The translations under genes and the position numbers were made by a program. Below, piece by piece: positions 36,147 through 45,900 of a stretch of DNA of 64,000 bases; position 1 is the first letter of the stretch; every line of letters begins with the position of its first letter. The stretch is taken from positions 806,001 to 870,000 of the forward strand of contig NZ_CP026100.1 in NCBI RefSeq assembly GCF_003722335.1. Reading direction: 5' to 3'. The stretch comes from Caulobacter flavus. Lineage in GTDB: Bacteria > Pseudomonadota > Alphaproteobacteria > Caulobacterales > Caulobacteraceae. A model generated the notes under the pieces. That model worked only from the letters and a program-made list of their open reading frames with translations. It did not search any database and was not told the origin of the DNA.

Positions 36147-36617
36147 ATGCGTCTTCTCCCGCTCTTGGCCTGCGCCGCCGTCCTCGCCGTTCCCGTCGCC
36201 GGCCTCTGCCAGGACATCCCCGTCGTTCCCGCGCCGCCCGCCGCCGCGAGCGCCCAGGCCGACGCCAGCCTGGTCGTGACCTTCCCCGCCCTGAAGGCCC
36301 ACACCGGGGTCCTGCAGGTGGCCGTCTACGACAGCGCCCAGGCCTGGAAGGGCGGCAAGGCGGTGAAGTCGGTGAGCGTGCCCGCGACCGAGGCCGAGCC
36401 GACCGTGCGCATCGACCTGCCGGCCGGCGCCTACGCCATCCGCGCCTTCCACGACGTCGACGGCGACGGGCGCCTGGCCACCAATCCCTTCGGCCTGCCG
36501 GTCGAACCCTACGGCTTTTCCAACGACGCCAAGGTCAACATGGGCCCGCCGTCCTTCGAGGCCGCCGCCTTCACCGTCACGCCGGGCGAGAACGCCCAGG
36601 CCCTGACCCTGCGCTGA
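36147..36617 (+). CDS. Exported DUF2141 protein
   Basis: 156 residues, ATG 36147 after AAGGACC. Signal peptide MRLLPLLACAAVLAVPVAGLCQ. The mature part has the DUF2141 pattern: LVVTFPALKAHTGVLQVAVYDSAQAW, PAGAYAIRAFHDVDGDGRL, NPFGLPVEPYGFSNDA. A beta-sandwich periplasmic family of unknown activity. Ends 8 bp before the oxygenase gene. Confidence 0.86.
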   Translation: MRLLPLLACAAVLAVPVAGLCQDIPVVPAPPAAASAQADASLVVTFPALKAHTGVLQVAVYDSAQAWKGGKAVKSVSVPATEAEPTVRIDLPAGAYAIRAFHDVDGDGRLATNPFGLPVEPYGFSNDAKVNMGPPSFEAAAFTVTPGENAQALTLR

Positions 36618-36625
36618 GGATATCG

Positions 36626-38077
36626 ATGGACCGCCGCGCCTTTCTCCGCGCCGCCGGCCTGGCCGGCGCCGCCGCCGTGCTCAGCCCCGAGACCGTGTTC
36701 GCCGCCGGGGCCGCCGACTGGACCCTGGCCTTCCGGGATGTCGAGGCCGACATCGCGCCGACCCGGCTGACCCGCGTGCGCGGCAAGGCCCCGGCCGGGC
36801 TTTCGGGCGCGCTGATCCGCAACGGCCCGGCCAAGTTCCGCCGTCCGGGCGGCTCGGCCGGTCACTGGTTCGACGGCGAAGGCCTGGTGCGCCGGTTCTC
36901 GATCCAGGACGGGCAGGCCAGCCTCGCCGCCCGCTTCGTCGACACCCCCAAGCGCCGCGCCGACATCGCGGCGAACGCGATGGTGACCCCGGGCTTTGGC
37001 ACCAGGGCCGGCCCCGGCGCGACGCTGGGCGGCCCCGACGACGCCAACGGCGCCAACACCTCGGTGATGATGGCCGGCGGCGAGCTTTGGGCCCTGTGGG
37101 AGGCCGGCTCGCCCTGCGTCCTCGACCCGGACACGCTGGAGACCAGGGGCTTCAAGACCCTGCGCCCCGACCTCAAGGCCATGCCGTTCCTGGCCCATCC
37201 GCGGCGCGAGCCGGACGGCCGGATCTGGAACCTGGGCCTGGCGGGCAAGCACGCCGTCGTCTGGCGGCTGGCGGCCGACGGCGCGCTCGAGGACGCCCAG
37301 GTCGTGACCCTGCCGCGCGCCAGCTACATCCACGACTTCACCGCCACCAAGCGCCATCTCGTCATCGTGCTGCAGCCCTGGATCCAGGAGCGGATGGAGA
37401 TGCCCTACATCTCCAGCATGGCCTGGCGGCCGGAGCTGGGAACCCAGGTGGTGGTGCTCGACAAGGCCGACCTGACCCGAAGCCGGACCTTCGAGCTGCC
37501 GCCGTTCTTCTTCTTCCACCTGGGCGACGCCTGGGAGGACGCGAGCGGCGCGATCCGCTTCGACGCCTGCGTCGACGACGATCCGCGCGGCACGGCCTCG
37601 GCCGGCGAGCAGCTGCTGCGCGGCGTGCCGTTCACGAACGTGGCCCCGCCGCGCCTGGCGCTGGTGGCCCTGCATGCCGACGGCAAGGCCGAACTGACCC
37701 GCTTCGACAGCGTCGCCGAGTTCCCGCGCTCGGACGAGCGGTTCGCGGGCCGCCAGCGTCGCTACAGCGTCCACGCCGCCGTCGGCGAGCCGGGAAAGCC
37801 GGTGTTCCACGGCGTGGCGGTGCGCGACTGGAAGACCGGCCGCGAAGAGACCTTCGCCTTCGGCCGCCGCCAGCTGGTCGAGGAGATGGTCTTCGTGCCC
37901 CGCCCCGGTTCCAGCGCGGAATTCGACGGCTGGCTGGTCGGCACGAGCCTCGATCTCGACGCCCAGGCCACCGAGCTGCACGCCTTCGACGCCCGCCGCG
38001 TGGCCGACGGTCCGCTGGTCACCTGGCGGGCGAACACCGCCTTGCCACTGGGATTCCACGGGATTTTCACGTCCTGA
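36626..38077 (+). CDS. Carotenoid-oxygenase (RPE65/lignostilbene dioxygenase) family enzyme, Tat-exported
   Basis: 483 residues. Seven-bladed propeller oxygenase that splits C=C bonds of carotenoids or stilbenes with O2 and Fe(II). The four iron-binding histidines are recognisable: H191 (AHPRREPDGRIWNLG), H236 (YIHDFTATKRH), H298 (FFFFHLGDAWED) and H478 (LGFHGIFTS). N-terminal signature RNGPAKFRRPGG...HWFDGEGLV. It begins MDRRAFLRAAGLAGAAAVL, a twin-arginine signal, unusual for the mostly cytosolic family. In an operon with DUF2306 and DUF2141; TetR, TonB receptor and MFS genes follow. Substrate unproven. Confidence 0.9.
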   Translation: MDRRAFLRAAGLAGAAAVLSPETVFAAGAADWTLAFRDVEADIAPTRLTRVRGKAPAGLSGALIRNGPAKFRRPGGSAGHWFDGEGLVRRFSIQDGQASLAARFVDTPKRRADIAANAMVTPGFGTRAGPGATLGGPDDANGANTSVMMAGGELWALWEAGSPCVLDPDTLETRGFKTLRPDLKAMPFLAHPRREPDGRIWNLGLAGKHAVVWRLAADGALEDAQVVTLPRASYIHDFTATKRHLVIVLQPWIQERMEMPYISSMAWRPELGTQVVVLDKADLTRSRTFELPPFFFFHLGDAWEDASGAIRFDACVDDDPRGTASAGEQLLRGVPFTNVAPPRLALVALHADGKAELTRFDSVAEFPRSDERFAGRQRRYSVHAAVGEPGKPVFHGVAVRDWKTGREETFAFGRRQLVEEMVFVPRPGSSAEFDGWLVGTSLDLDAQATELHAFDARRVADGPLVTWRANTALPLGFHGIFTS

Positions 38078-38169
38078 CCCCAGCGCCTCGGAACGGCCGC
38101 GCTCTTGCCACGGCGCCGGAAGCGGGCCTATCCGAGGAACAACGCAGTTCTCGGAGGGGCCCGCTCGAC

Positions 38170-38868
38170 ATGACCGCCGCCAAGACCCGCGCCCGTTCCG
38201 GCGGGCGGGGCCGCCCCTCCAAGGCCACCGGCCTGGACCTGAAGGAGACCATCCTCGACGCCGCCGAGGGCCTGTTCGCGCGCCACGGCTTCCATGGCGT
38301 GACCACCCGCCAGGTGGCCTCGGAGGCCGGCGTCGACACCGCCCTGATCCACTACTACTTCGGCGCCAAGCGCGAGCTGTTCGACGCGGTCTTCCTGCGC
38401 CGGGCCGACATCCTCAACCAGGCCCGCAGCGTCTCGATGAACGCCTATGTCGAGACCTTCGGCGAGCGCATGACGGTGGAGGGCGTGATCACCGCCTTCA
38501 TCGATCCCCTGCTGCGCATCTCGCAGGAGGGCGGCGGCGGCTGGAAAAGCTACTTCGCCCTGGTGGCCCAGGTGAACAACACCCCAGCCTGGGGCGGCGA
38601 GACCATGGCCCGGTTCTTCGATCCCGTCGTCCACCAGCTGGTCGACACGCTGAAGATCGTCCGTCCCGACGCGGAGTATCGCGACCTCTACTGGTGCTAC
38701 CAGTTCCTGACCGGCTCGATGATGCTGGCCCTGTCGGAGACCGGCCGCATCGACTCGCTGTCGGAAGGCGTCTGCCATTCCAGCGACCTGGAGGCCGTCC
38801 GCGCCCGCCTGTTCGCCTATTGCGCCGCCGGGTTCGAGGCCGTCGTGGCCAAGTCCGGCAAGGCGTAG
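38170..38868 (+). CDS. TetR-family transcriptional regulator
   Basis: 232 residues. Helix-turn-helix block ILDAAEGLFARHGFHGVTTRQVASEAGVDTALIHYYFGAKRELFDAVF at the N-terminus, preceded by a basic RGRPSK arm; the C-terminal ligand-binding part resembles the AcrR/CerR-like group. ATG 38170 has GGAGGGG 12 bases upstream. Between the oxygenase and TonB-receptor genes on the same strand; probably controls one or both. Confidence 0.92.
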   Translation: MTAAKTRARSGGRGRPSKATGLDLKETILDAAEGLFARHGFHGVTTRQVASEAGVDTALIHYYFGAKRELFDAVFLRRADILNQARSVSMNAYVETFGERMTVEGVITAFIDPLLRISQEGGGGWKSYFALVAQVNNTPAWGGETMARFFDPVVHQLVDTLKIVRPDAEYRDLYWCYQFLTGSMMLALSETGRIDSLSEGVCHSSDLEAVRARLFAYCAAGFEAVVAKSGKA

Positions 38869-39064
38869 CGCGTGTCCGTCAGCCTGCGGATCACACTTTT
38901 CACCACCTGATGAAAAAAGGCTGGCGCAATTCCTCAACCTAGGTGACAGTGCCGTCGAATTCCTGCGGCGGTGAAATCGTGCGGGAAACGCTGGAAACGA
39001 GGCCGCTCGAGACGAGCCCGGCCAGCGTGAGGGACGAAACGCATCTAGGTAAGAGGGGCTGTCC

Positions 39065-41299
39065 ATGAAAACGATGTGGAAGGCTGCGCTGCTGGCTGGC
39101 GCGGCGTGGGGCGCCGCGAGCAATCTCGCGGTTGCGCAGGAACAGGCGGCGACGGAGCAAGGCGTCGGCGTCGAAGAGGTCGTCGTCACCGCCCGCCGGC
39201 GCGAGGAAACCCTGAAGGACGTGCCGGTGGCCGTCTCGGCCTACGGCGCGGCCGCGCTGGAGCGCATGGGCGCCTCGGACATCACCAGCCTGCAGCAGTC
39301 GACCCCGAACTTGACCCTGCAGGTGGCGCGCGGCTCCAACTCGACCCTGATCTCGTTCATCCGCGGCGTGGGCCAGCAAGACCCGCTGTGGGGCTTCGAG
39401 CCCGGCGTGGGCCTCTATGTCGACGACGTCTACATCGCCCGCCCGCAGGGCGCGGTGCTCGACGTGTTCGACATCGAGCGCATCGAAGTGCTGCGCGGCC
39501 CGCAAGGCACCCTCTACGGCCGCAACACCATCGGCGGCGCGGTCAAGTACGTGACCCGCAAGATCGGCGCGGACCCGGAACTGCGCCTGAAGGCCTCGCT
39601 CGGCAGCTACGACCAGCGCGACTTCCTGATCTCGGCCAAGGCCCCGATCGGCCAGAAGCTCGCCGTCAGCTTCGCCGCCGCCAGCTTCGACCACGACGGC
39701 TACGGCAAGAACCTCAACACCGGCGCCGAGCACTACGACAAGGACGTCGCCACCGGCCGCGTCAGCGTCGAGTACACCCCGACCGAGTCGCTGTTCTTCC
39801 GACTGTCGGCCGACACCACCCGCGACAAGTCCAACCCGCGCCACGGCCACCGCGAGGTGCAGGCGCTGAACGTCCTGGGCCAGCCGATCCCCGGCGGCGA
39901 GGTGCTGCCCGACGTCTACGACACCCGCGCCGGCTCGGGCGACAGCAACCGCGTCGAGAACAGCGGCGTGTCGCTGCTGGGCCAGTGGACGATCAACGAC
40001 CTGATCACCGTCAAGTCGATCACCGCCTACCGCTCGGGCAACACCGAGGGCACGATCGACTTCGACGAACTGCCGGGCGCCTATCTCGACATTCCCGGCC
40101 GCTACAACGACCACCAGTTCAGCCAGGAATTCCAGGCGCTGTTCACCGGCGACCGCTGGCAGGGCGTGGCGGGCGTCTACTACATGAACGCCACCGCCGC
40201 CGGCGCCTTCGACACCGTGGTCAGCCAGATCAACACCACCATCGCCACGGCCGGCAACGTCGACACCGAGAGCTACTCGGCCTTCGCCGACGTCAGCTAC
40301 GACCTGACCGACCGCCTGTCGTTCTCGGTCGGCGGCCGCGTGACCCGCGACGAGAAGTACGGCCGCGTCTATCGCCAGAACTTCACGGGCATCCGCAGCC
40401 CGCTGTTCGGCAACAACGCCGCCGTGCCCGGCCTGCTGCGCTCGAGCTTCACCAACAAGAAGACTTTCTCGAAGTTCACCCCGCGCCTCAGCGCCAAGTA
40501 CGTGATCAGCGACGACCTGAACGCCTATGTCTCCTACAGCCAGGGCTTCAAGTCGGGCGGCTTCGACATGCGCTCCGACCAGATCCTGACGCCCAACTCG
40601 GCCGACGGCTACGAGCCCGAGACCGTCGACTCGTTCGAGGGCGGCCTGAAGGGCTACTTCCTCGACCGCCGCCTGAGCCTGAACACCGCGGTGTTCTACT
40701 CCAAGTACAAGGACATGCAGGTCACCCAGCAGACCCCGGTCGGCGCCTCGATCGCCAGCCAGGTGCTGAACGTCGGCCGCGCCCACATGTCGGGCTTCGA
40801 GGTCGAGGGGATCGCCAAGCTGGCCCACTGGGTCAGCGCCAACGTCTCGCTGGGCTACATCAAGGCCGAGTTCGACGAGTACAGCGCGCTGGACCTGACC
40901 TCGACGCCGCCGGTGGTGCGCGACTTCTCGAACGCACGGGTGTTCCAGAACACCCCGAAGTGGACGGGCAACTTCGGCCTGAACTTCAGCCACGACCTGG
41001 GCGACAACGGCTCGATCACCTTCACCCCGACGGCCTCGTACCGCTCGTCCTACCACATGTTCGAGATCCCCTCGGCGCTCGATCAGGGGGCCTACTGGCT
41101 CTATGACGCCAGCCTGATCTGGACCTCGGCGCAGGGCCGCTACAAGGCCGCCCTCACCGGCAAGAACCTGGGCGACGAGCGCTACCGCATCGGCGGCTAC
41201 AACTTCCCGCAGTCGGCGGCCGTGTTCTACGGCAACTCGGTCAGCGCCTTCTACGGCCCGCCGCGCACCGTCACGGCGTCTTTCGAAGTCAAGTTCTAG
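39065..41299 (+). CDS. TonB-dependent outer-membrane receptor
   Basis: 744 residues. Signal peptide MKTMWKAALLAGAAWGAASN with cleavage near AVA-QE, then the TonB-box-like VEEVVVTARRREETLKDVPVAV, a plug (SDITSLQQSTPNLTL, IERIEVLRGPQGTLYGRNTIGG) and a 22-strand barrel ending in aromatic VTASFEVKF. The sequence type is the one Caulobacterales and sphingomonads have in many copies for plant-derived substrates rather than classical siderophores. Followed by a terminator, then an MFS carrier. Confidence 0.94.
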   Translation: MKTMWKAALLAGAAWGAASNLAVAQEQAATEQGVGVEEVVVTARRREETLKDVPVAVSAYGAAALERMGASDITSLQQSTPNLTLQVARGSNSTLISFIRGVGQQDPLWGFEPGVGLYVDDVYIARPQGAVLDVFDIERIEVLRGPQGTLYGRNTIGGAVKYVTRKIGADPELRLKASLGSYDQRDFLISAKAPIGQKLAVSFAAASFDHDGYGKNLNTGAEHYDKDVATGRVSVEYTPTESLFFRLSADTTRDKSNPRHGHREVQALNVLGQPIPGGEVLPDVYDTRAGSGDSNRVENSGVSLLGQWTINDLITVKSITAYRSGNTEGTIDFDELPGAYLDIPGRYNDHQFSQEFQALFTGDRWQGVAGVYYMNATAAGAFDTVVSQINTTIATAGNVDTESYSAFADVSYDLTDRLSFSVGGRVTRDEKYGRVYRQNFTGIRSPLFGNNAAVPGLLRSSFTNKKTFSKFTPRLSAKYVISDDLNAYVSYSQGFKSGGFDMRSDQILTPNSADGYEPETVDSFEGGLKGYFLDRRLSLNTAVFYSKYKDMQVTQQTPVGASIASQVLNVGRAHMSGFEVEGIAKLAHWVSANVSLGYIKAEFDEYSALDLTSTPPVVRDFSNARVFQNTPKWTGNFGLNFSHDLGDNGSITFTPTASYRSSYHMFEIPSALDQGAYWLYDASLIWTSAQGRYKAALTGKNLGDERYRIGGYNFPQSAAVFYGNSVSAFYGPPRTVTASFEVKF

Positions 41300-41310
41300 G
41301 CGACTTCTCC

Positions 41311-41348
41311 GGGCGACGGCTTGCTGCAACAGGCCGCCGCCCTTTTTC
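41311..41348 (+). terminator. Terminator after the TonB-dependent receptor
   Basis: GGGCGACGGC (41311-41320) pairs with GCCGCCGCCC (41333-41342) with one mismatch, then TTTTTCT, 11 bp after the stop. Confidence 0.85.
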
Positions 41349-41394
41349 TATCCGCGCTAAACAAAGCCAAGTTTGATTCCCTGGGGGCACGGCG

Positions 41395-42720
41395 ATGGAC
41401 GACGGTCGCAAACCTGACGAGGCCGCGCCGGCCCCGAGCTATCGCTACGTGGTGCTGGCGACGCTGATCCTCGTCTACACCCTGAACTTCCTCGACCGGC
41501 AGATCCTCGGGATCCTGGCCAAGCCGATCAAGGACGAGTTCGGCCTGTCCGACGGCCAGTTCGGCCTGATGGGCGGCCTCGCCTTCGCCCTGCTGTACAC
41601 CACCCTGGCCATCCCGATCGCCTGGCTGGCCGACCGCTTCAGCCGCGTGTGGATCATGACCGCCGCGCTCACCGTATGGAGCGGCTTCACCGCCCTGTGC
41701 GGCTTCGCCGGCGGGTTCTGGCAGCTGTTCTTCTCGCGCATGGGCGTGGGCGTCGGCGAGGCCGGCGGCGTGGCCCCGGCCTATTCGCTGATCGCCGACT
41801 ACTTCCCCAAGACCCAGAGGGCGCGGGCTCTGGCCGCCTACGCCTTCGGCATCCCGCTGGGCTCGGGCCTGGGCACGCTGGTCGGGGGGCTGCTGGCCGC
41901 GACCTACGGCTGGCGCACGGCCTTCATCGTCGTGGGCCTGCTGGGCGTGGTGCTGGCCCCGATCTTCCGCGCCGTCGTCAAGGATCCCGTGCGCGGGGGC
42001 GCCGACCGCGCCGTCGGCGCTCCGCCGGCGCCGCCGCCCCCCGCCCCGCCGTTCGGCGACGCGGTGCGCCTGCTGGTCGCCAAGCCGTCGTTCTGGCTGC
42101 TGTCGTTCGGCGCGGCCGCCTCGTCGGTCTGCGGCTACGGTGTCGCCGCCTGGCTGCCCAGCTTCTTCATGCGGAGCCTGGGCCTCACCCTGTCGCAGAC
42201 CGCCTGGTACTACGCCGGCATCGCCCTGTTCGGCGGCCTGCTGGGCATCTGGCTGGGCGGCGTGGTGGCCGACAAGCTGGGGGCCAAGTCCAAGGCCGGC
42301 TATCCGATCACCCCGGCCATCGCCTTCCTGATCTCGGTGCCCTGTTTCCTGCTGGCCATGAACAGCGGCGCGCTGTTCGGAGGCCTTGGCCGCACCGGCG
42401 CCATGACGGCCGCCTTCCTGATCTTCCTGATCCCCACGGGCCTGAACCTGGCGTGGCTGGGCCCCATCACCGCCGCCGTCCAGCACCTGGCCCCGGCCCC
42501 GATGCGCACCACCGCCTCGGCCCTGTTCCTGCTGATCAACAACCTCCTCGGCATCGCCGTCGGCATCTACTATTTCGGCCTGGTCTCCGACCTCTTGAAG
42601 CCGATGTTCGGCGCGGAGTCGCTGCGCTGGTCGATCTATACCGGCATGGGCTTCTACCTCGTCGCGGCCGGCCTGTTCTTCCTGGCCAGCAAGCGGTTGG
42701 AAAAGGACTGGGTGGACTGA
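41395..42720 (+). CDS. MFS transporter (spinster/OFA-like group)
   Basis: 441 residues, about 12 membrane helices. Seen: LNFLDRQILGILAKPIKDEFGLSD in helix 1, the A-like motif AWLADRFSRVW between helices 2 and 3, RMGVGVGEAGGVAPAYSLIADYFP, and a Pro-rich central loop (PPAPPPPAPPF). This subgroup often lies beside TonB-dependent receptors in Caulobacterales and sphingomonads and moves small organic molecules across the inner membrane. Substrate possibly the compound handled by the neighbouring oxygenase (inference). Confidence 0.9.
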   Translation: MDDGRKPDEAAPAPSYRYVVLATLILVYTLNFLDRQILGILAKPIKDEFGLSDGQFGLMGGLAFALLYTTLAIPIAWLADRFSRVWIMTAALTVWSGFTALCGFAGGFWQLFFSRMGVGVGEAGGVAPAYSLIADYFPKTQRARALAAYAFGIPLGSGLGTLVGGLLAATYGWRTAFIVVGLLGVVLAPIFRAVVKDPVRGGADRAVGAPPAPPPPAPPFGDAVRLLVAKPSFWLLSFGAAASSVCGYGVAAWLPSFFMRSLGLTLSQTAWYYAGIALFGGLLGIWLGGVVADKLGAKSKAGYPITPAIAFLISVPCFLLAMNSGALFGGLGRTGAMTAAFLIFLIPTGLNLAWLGPITAAVQHLAPAPMRTTASALFLLINNLLGIAVGIYYFGLVSDLLKPMFGAESLRWSIYTGMGFYLVAAGLFFLASKRLEKDWVD

Positions 42721-42734
42721 GGATCTCCTCAACA

Positions 42735-42769
42735 CCCGTCATTCCCGCCCCTGTGGCGGGAATGACGGG
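42735..42769. repeat. Perfect intergenic hairpin
   Basis: CCCGTCATTCCCGCC (42735-42749) and GGCGGGAATGACGGG (42755-42769): 15-bp perfect stem, 5-nt loop, 15 bp after the MFS stop. A common repeat-type palindrome that may end the transcript. Confidence 0.8.
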
Positions 42770-42900
42770 ATGGAGTATGCGTCCACGGCCAAAAAGTCGC
42801 AGACGCTTCAAGGCCGTCCAAGCGCCACCGTTCGGACATGATCGAGGATCATTGCGCCGCCGAAACCGTGTTATCAGCGGTATGAACGGGGCACGGCGCG

Positions 42901-45900
42901 ATGAGCGGCGACGATCGGCACATCTTCCATGATCCCACCGGCAGGCGTCGGCGCAGGTTCACCCTGGCGGCGGGCATAGCCCTGTCGCTGGCAGCCGCGC
43001 TCGTGGCCGGCTTCCTGGCCACCCTGGCCTTCGCCCCGCACCTGCCGGCGGTGACGCTGAAGGACCCGCACGTGCTGTCGGCCCTGCACGAGGAGACGGT
43101 CCATCGCCTGAAGCCCGCCAAGCCCCCGGCCTGGCGACGGCTTCCGGCCCCGAAGACCCCCGCCGCCATCGGCGCGGCCAAGCCGCTCAGCGTCGGCTTC
43201 TACGTGCCCTGGGACGAGGACAGCCGCGAGTCCCTGCGTCGCCACATCGGCCAGCTGGACGTGGTCTCTCCGCAGTGGGTGGCGATGAACGGCCCCAAGG
43301 GCCAGATTTCGGTCGACGACGATCCGGTCGGCACGGCCCGCATCGCCGCCGCGCCCAACCATCCCACCGTCCTGCCGCTGGTGCATAACTCGGCCAATGC
43401 GGCGTTCAACGGCCCGATGGCCGACGCCATGCTGGCCGATCCGGCCGCCCGCAAGGCGCTGATCGACAACCTGGCGGCCCTGGCCCAGCGCCGCGGCTTC
43501 GGCGGCTACATCTTCGACCTCGAGGCCCTGTCGCCCAAGGGTCTGGCCAACTATCCGCTGCTGCTGGACGAGGCCCGCGCGGCCTTCAAGGCCTCGGGCC
43601 GCGAGGTCTGGGTCACCGCCCCGTTCGACGAGCAGGGCTGGCCGCTGAAGCGCCTGCAGCAGTCGGCCGACACCATCGTGCTGATGGCCTACGACCAGCA
43701 CTACGGCGGCGGCGATCCCGGCCCCAACGCCGGCCAGGACTGGTACGAGGCCGAGCTCGACAAGCGCTTCGCCGCGCTCGACCCGGCCCGCACCGTGCTG
43801 GCCCTGGGCGCCTATGGCTACGACTGGACGCTGAAGGCCGACGGGTCGGCGGCCAGCGGCGACGCGGCCACCTTCCACGAGGCGATCCGCAACGCCCAGG
43901 ACGCCGGCGCGGCCATCCGCATGGACGACGACGCCCTGAACCCCACCTATGCCTACGCCGCCGACAACGGCGACAGGCACGTGGTGTGGTTCCTCGACGC
44001 TGCCACCCTGTTCAACCAGATCAAGGCCACCGATCCGTTCCGGCCCCGCGGCTATGGCCTGTGGCGCATGGGCGGCGAGGATCCGGGCGTGTGGAGCGTG
44101 CTGTGCCAGCCCTACGGCAAGGGGACGGCGGCGGCGCTGACCCGCATCCCGGCCGGCCAGAGCGTCGACTTCGACGGCGGCGGCGAGGTGCTGCGCGTCT
44201 CGTCCCTGCCCACGCCCGGCAAGCGATCGCTCGAGTTCGATCCCGACACCGGCCTGATCTCGGGCGAGACCTACGACGTCCTGCCCAGCTCCTACGTCAT
44301 CGAGCGCTACGGCCAGAAGCCGGGCCTGGTGGCGCTGACCTTCGACGACGGTCCCGACCCGCGCTGGACGCCGAAGATCCTCGACATCCTCAAGGCCAAG
44401 AACGCGCCGGCCACCTTCTTCGTCATCGGCCAGAACATGCAGAAGCATCCGGCCCTGGTGGCGCGCGAGATCCGCGAGGGCCATGACGTCGGCGGCCACA
44501 CCTGGACCCACCCCAACATCGGCGAGACGCCGCTGCCCCAGACCCAGGTCGAGCTGAACGCCACCCAGCGATTGTTCGAGGTGGTCACCGGCCGCTCGAT
44601 GCGCCTGTTCCGTCCGCCGTTCTTCGGCGACGCCGAGCCCTCGACCCCGCGCGAGGTCGATCCCCTGGTGATCGCCCAGACCCTGGGCTACCTGATCGTC
44701 GGCCTGCGGATCGACACCGACGACTGGCAGAAGCCGCCGCCCCAGGTGATCATCGACCGCGCGCTGGATCGCCTCGACCATCCGGGCGCCAATCCCGGCC
44801 AGGTGGTGCTGCTGCACGACGCCGGCGGCAATCGCGAGAACACCATCAAGGCCCTGCCCGGCCTGATCGACGGCATCCGCGCCCGCGGCTATCGGCTGGT
44901 CACCGTCGGCGAGCTGGCCGGCATGACCCCCGAGCAGGTGATGCCCAAGAGCGAGCGCGACCCGGTGGGCCTGGCGCTGGACCGCCTGGGCTTCGGCTTC
45001 TTCCGGGGACTGAACGCCCTGCTGGTCGGCCTCTTCATCACCGCCATTGCCCTGGGCGTGGCGCGGCTGGTGTTCCTGGCCTGCCTGGCCCTGGTCCACA
45101 AGGCGACCGAGCGCACGCCAGGCGACCTGGACCCGGCGACCGGCCCGCTGGTCAGCGTGCTGATCCCCTGCTTCAACGAGGAGAAGGTGATCGCCGCCTC
45201 GGTGGCGCGGATCCTGGAGAGCGACTGGAAGAACATCGAGGTGCTGGTTCTCGACGACGGCTCCAAGGACCGCACGGCCCAGGAGGTGCGCGACCACTTC
45301 GCGGGCGATCCGCGCGTGACGCTGCTGTCGTTCGAGAACGGCGGCAAGGCGCGGGCCGTCAACCGGGGCCTGGCCGTGGCCAGGGGCGAGTACGTCGTGG
45401 CCCTGGACGCCGACACCCAGTTCCCCAAGTCGACCATCGGCCGGCTGGTCCGCTGGTTCGCCGACCCGAAGATCGGCGCCGTGGCCGGCAACGCCATCGT
45501 CGGCAACCGCCTCAACATCGTCACCCGCTGGCAGGCGCTGGAATACGTGACCGCCCAGAACCTGGAGCGGCGGGCGCTGGCGGCGCTGGGCGCGGTCACC
45601 GTGGTGCCGGGCGCGGTGGGGGCCTGGCGCAAGAGCGTGCTCGACGCCCTGGGCGGCTATCCTTCCGACACCCTGGCCGAGGACCAGGACCTGACCATCG
45701 CCTGCCAGCGCGCCGGCTGGAAGGTGGCCTTCGATCCGGCCGCCCGCGCCTATACCGAGGCGCCCGACACGGTGACCGGCTTGCTCAAGCAGCGCTTCCG
45801 CTGGTCGTTCGGCACCCTGCAGTGCGTGTGGAAGCACCGCGCGGCGCTGTTCAATCCCAAGACCCCGGTGCTGGGCTTCGTCGCCCTGCCGCAGATCTGG

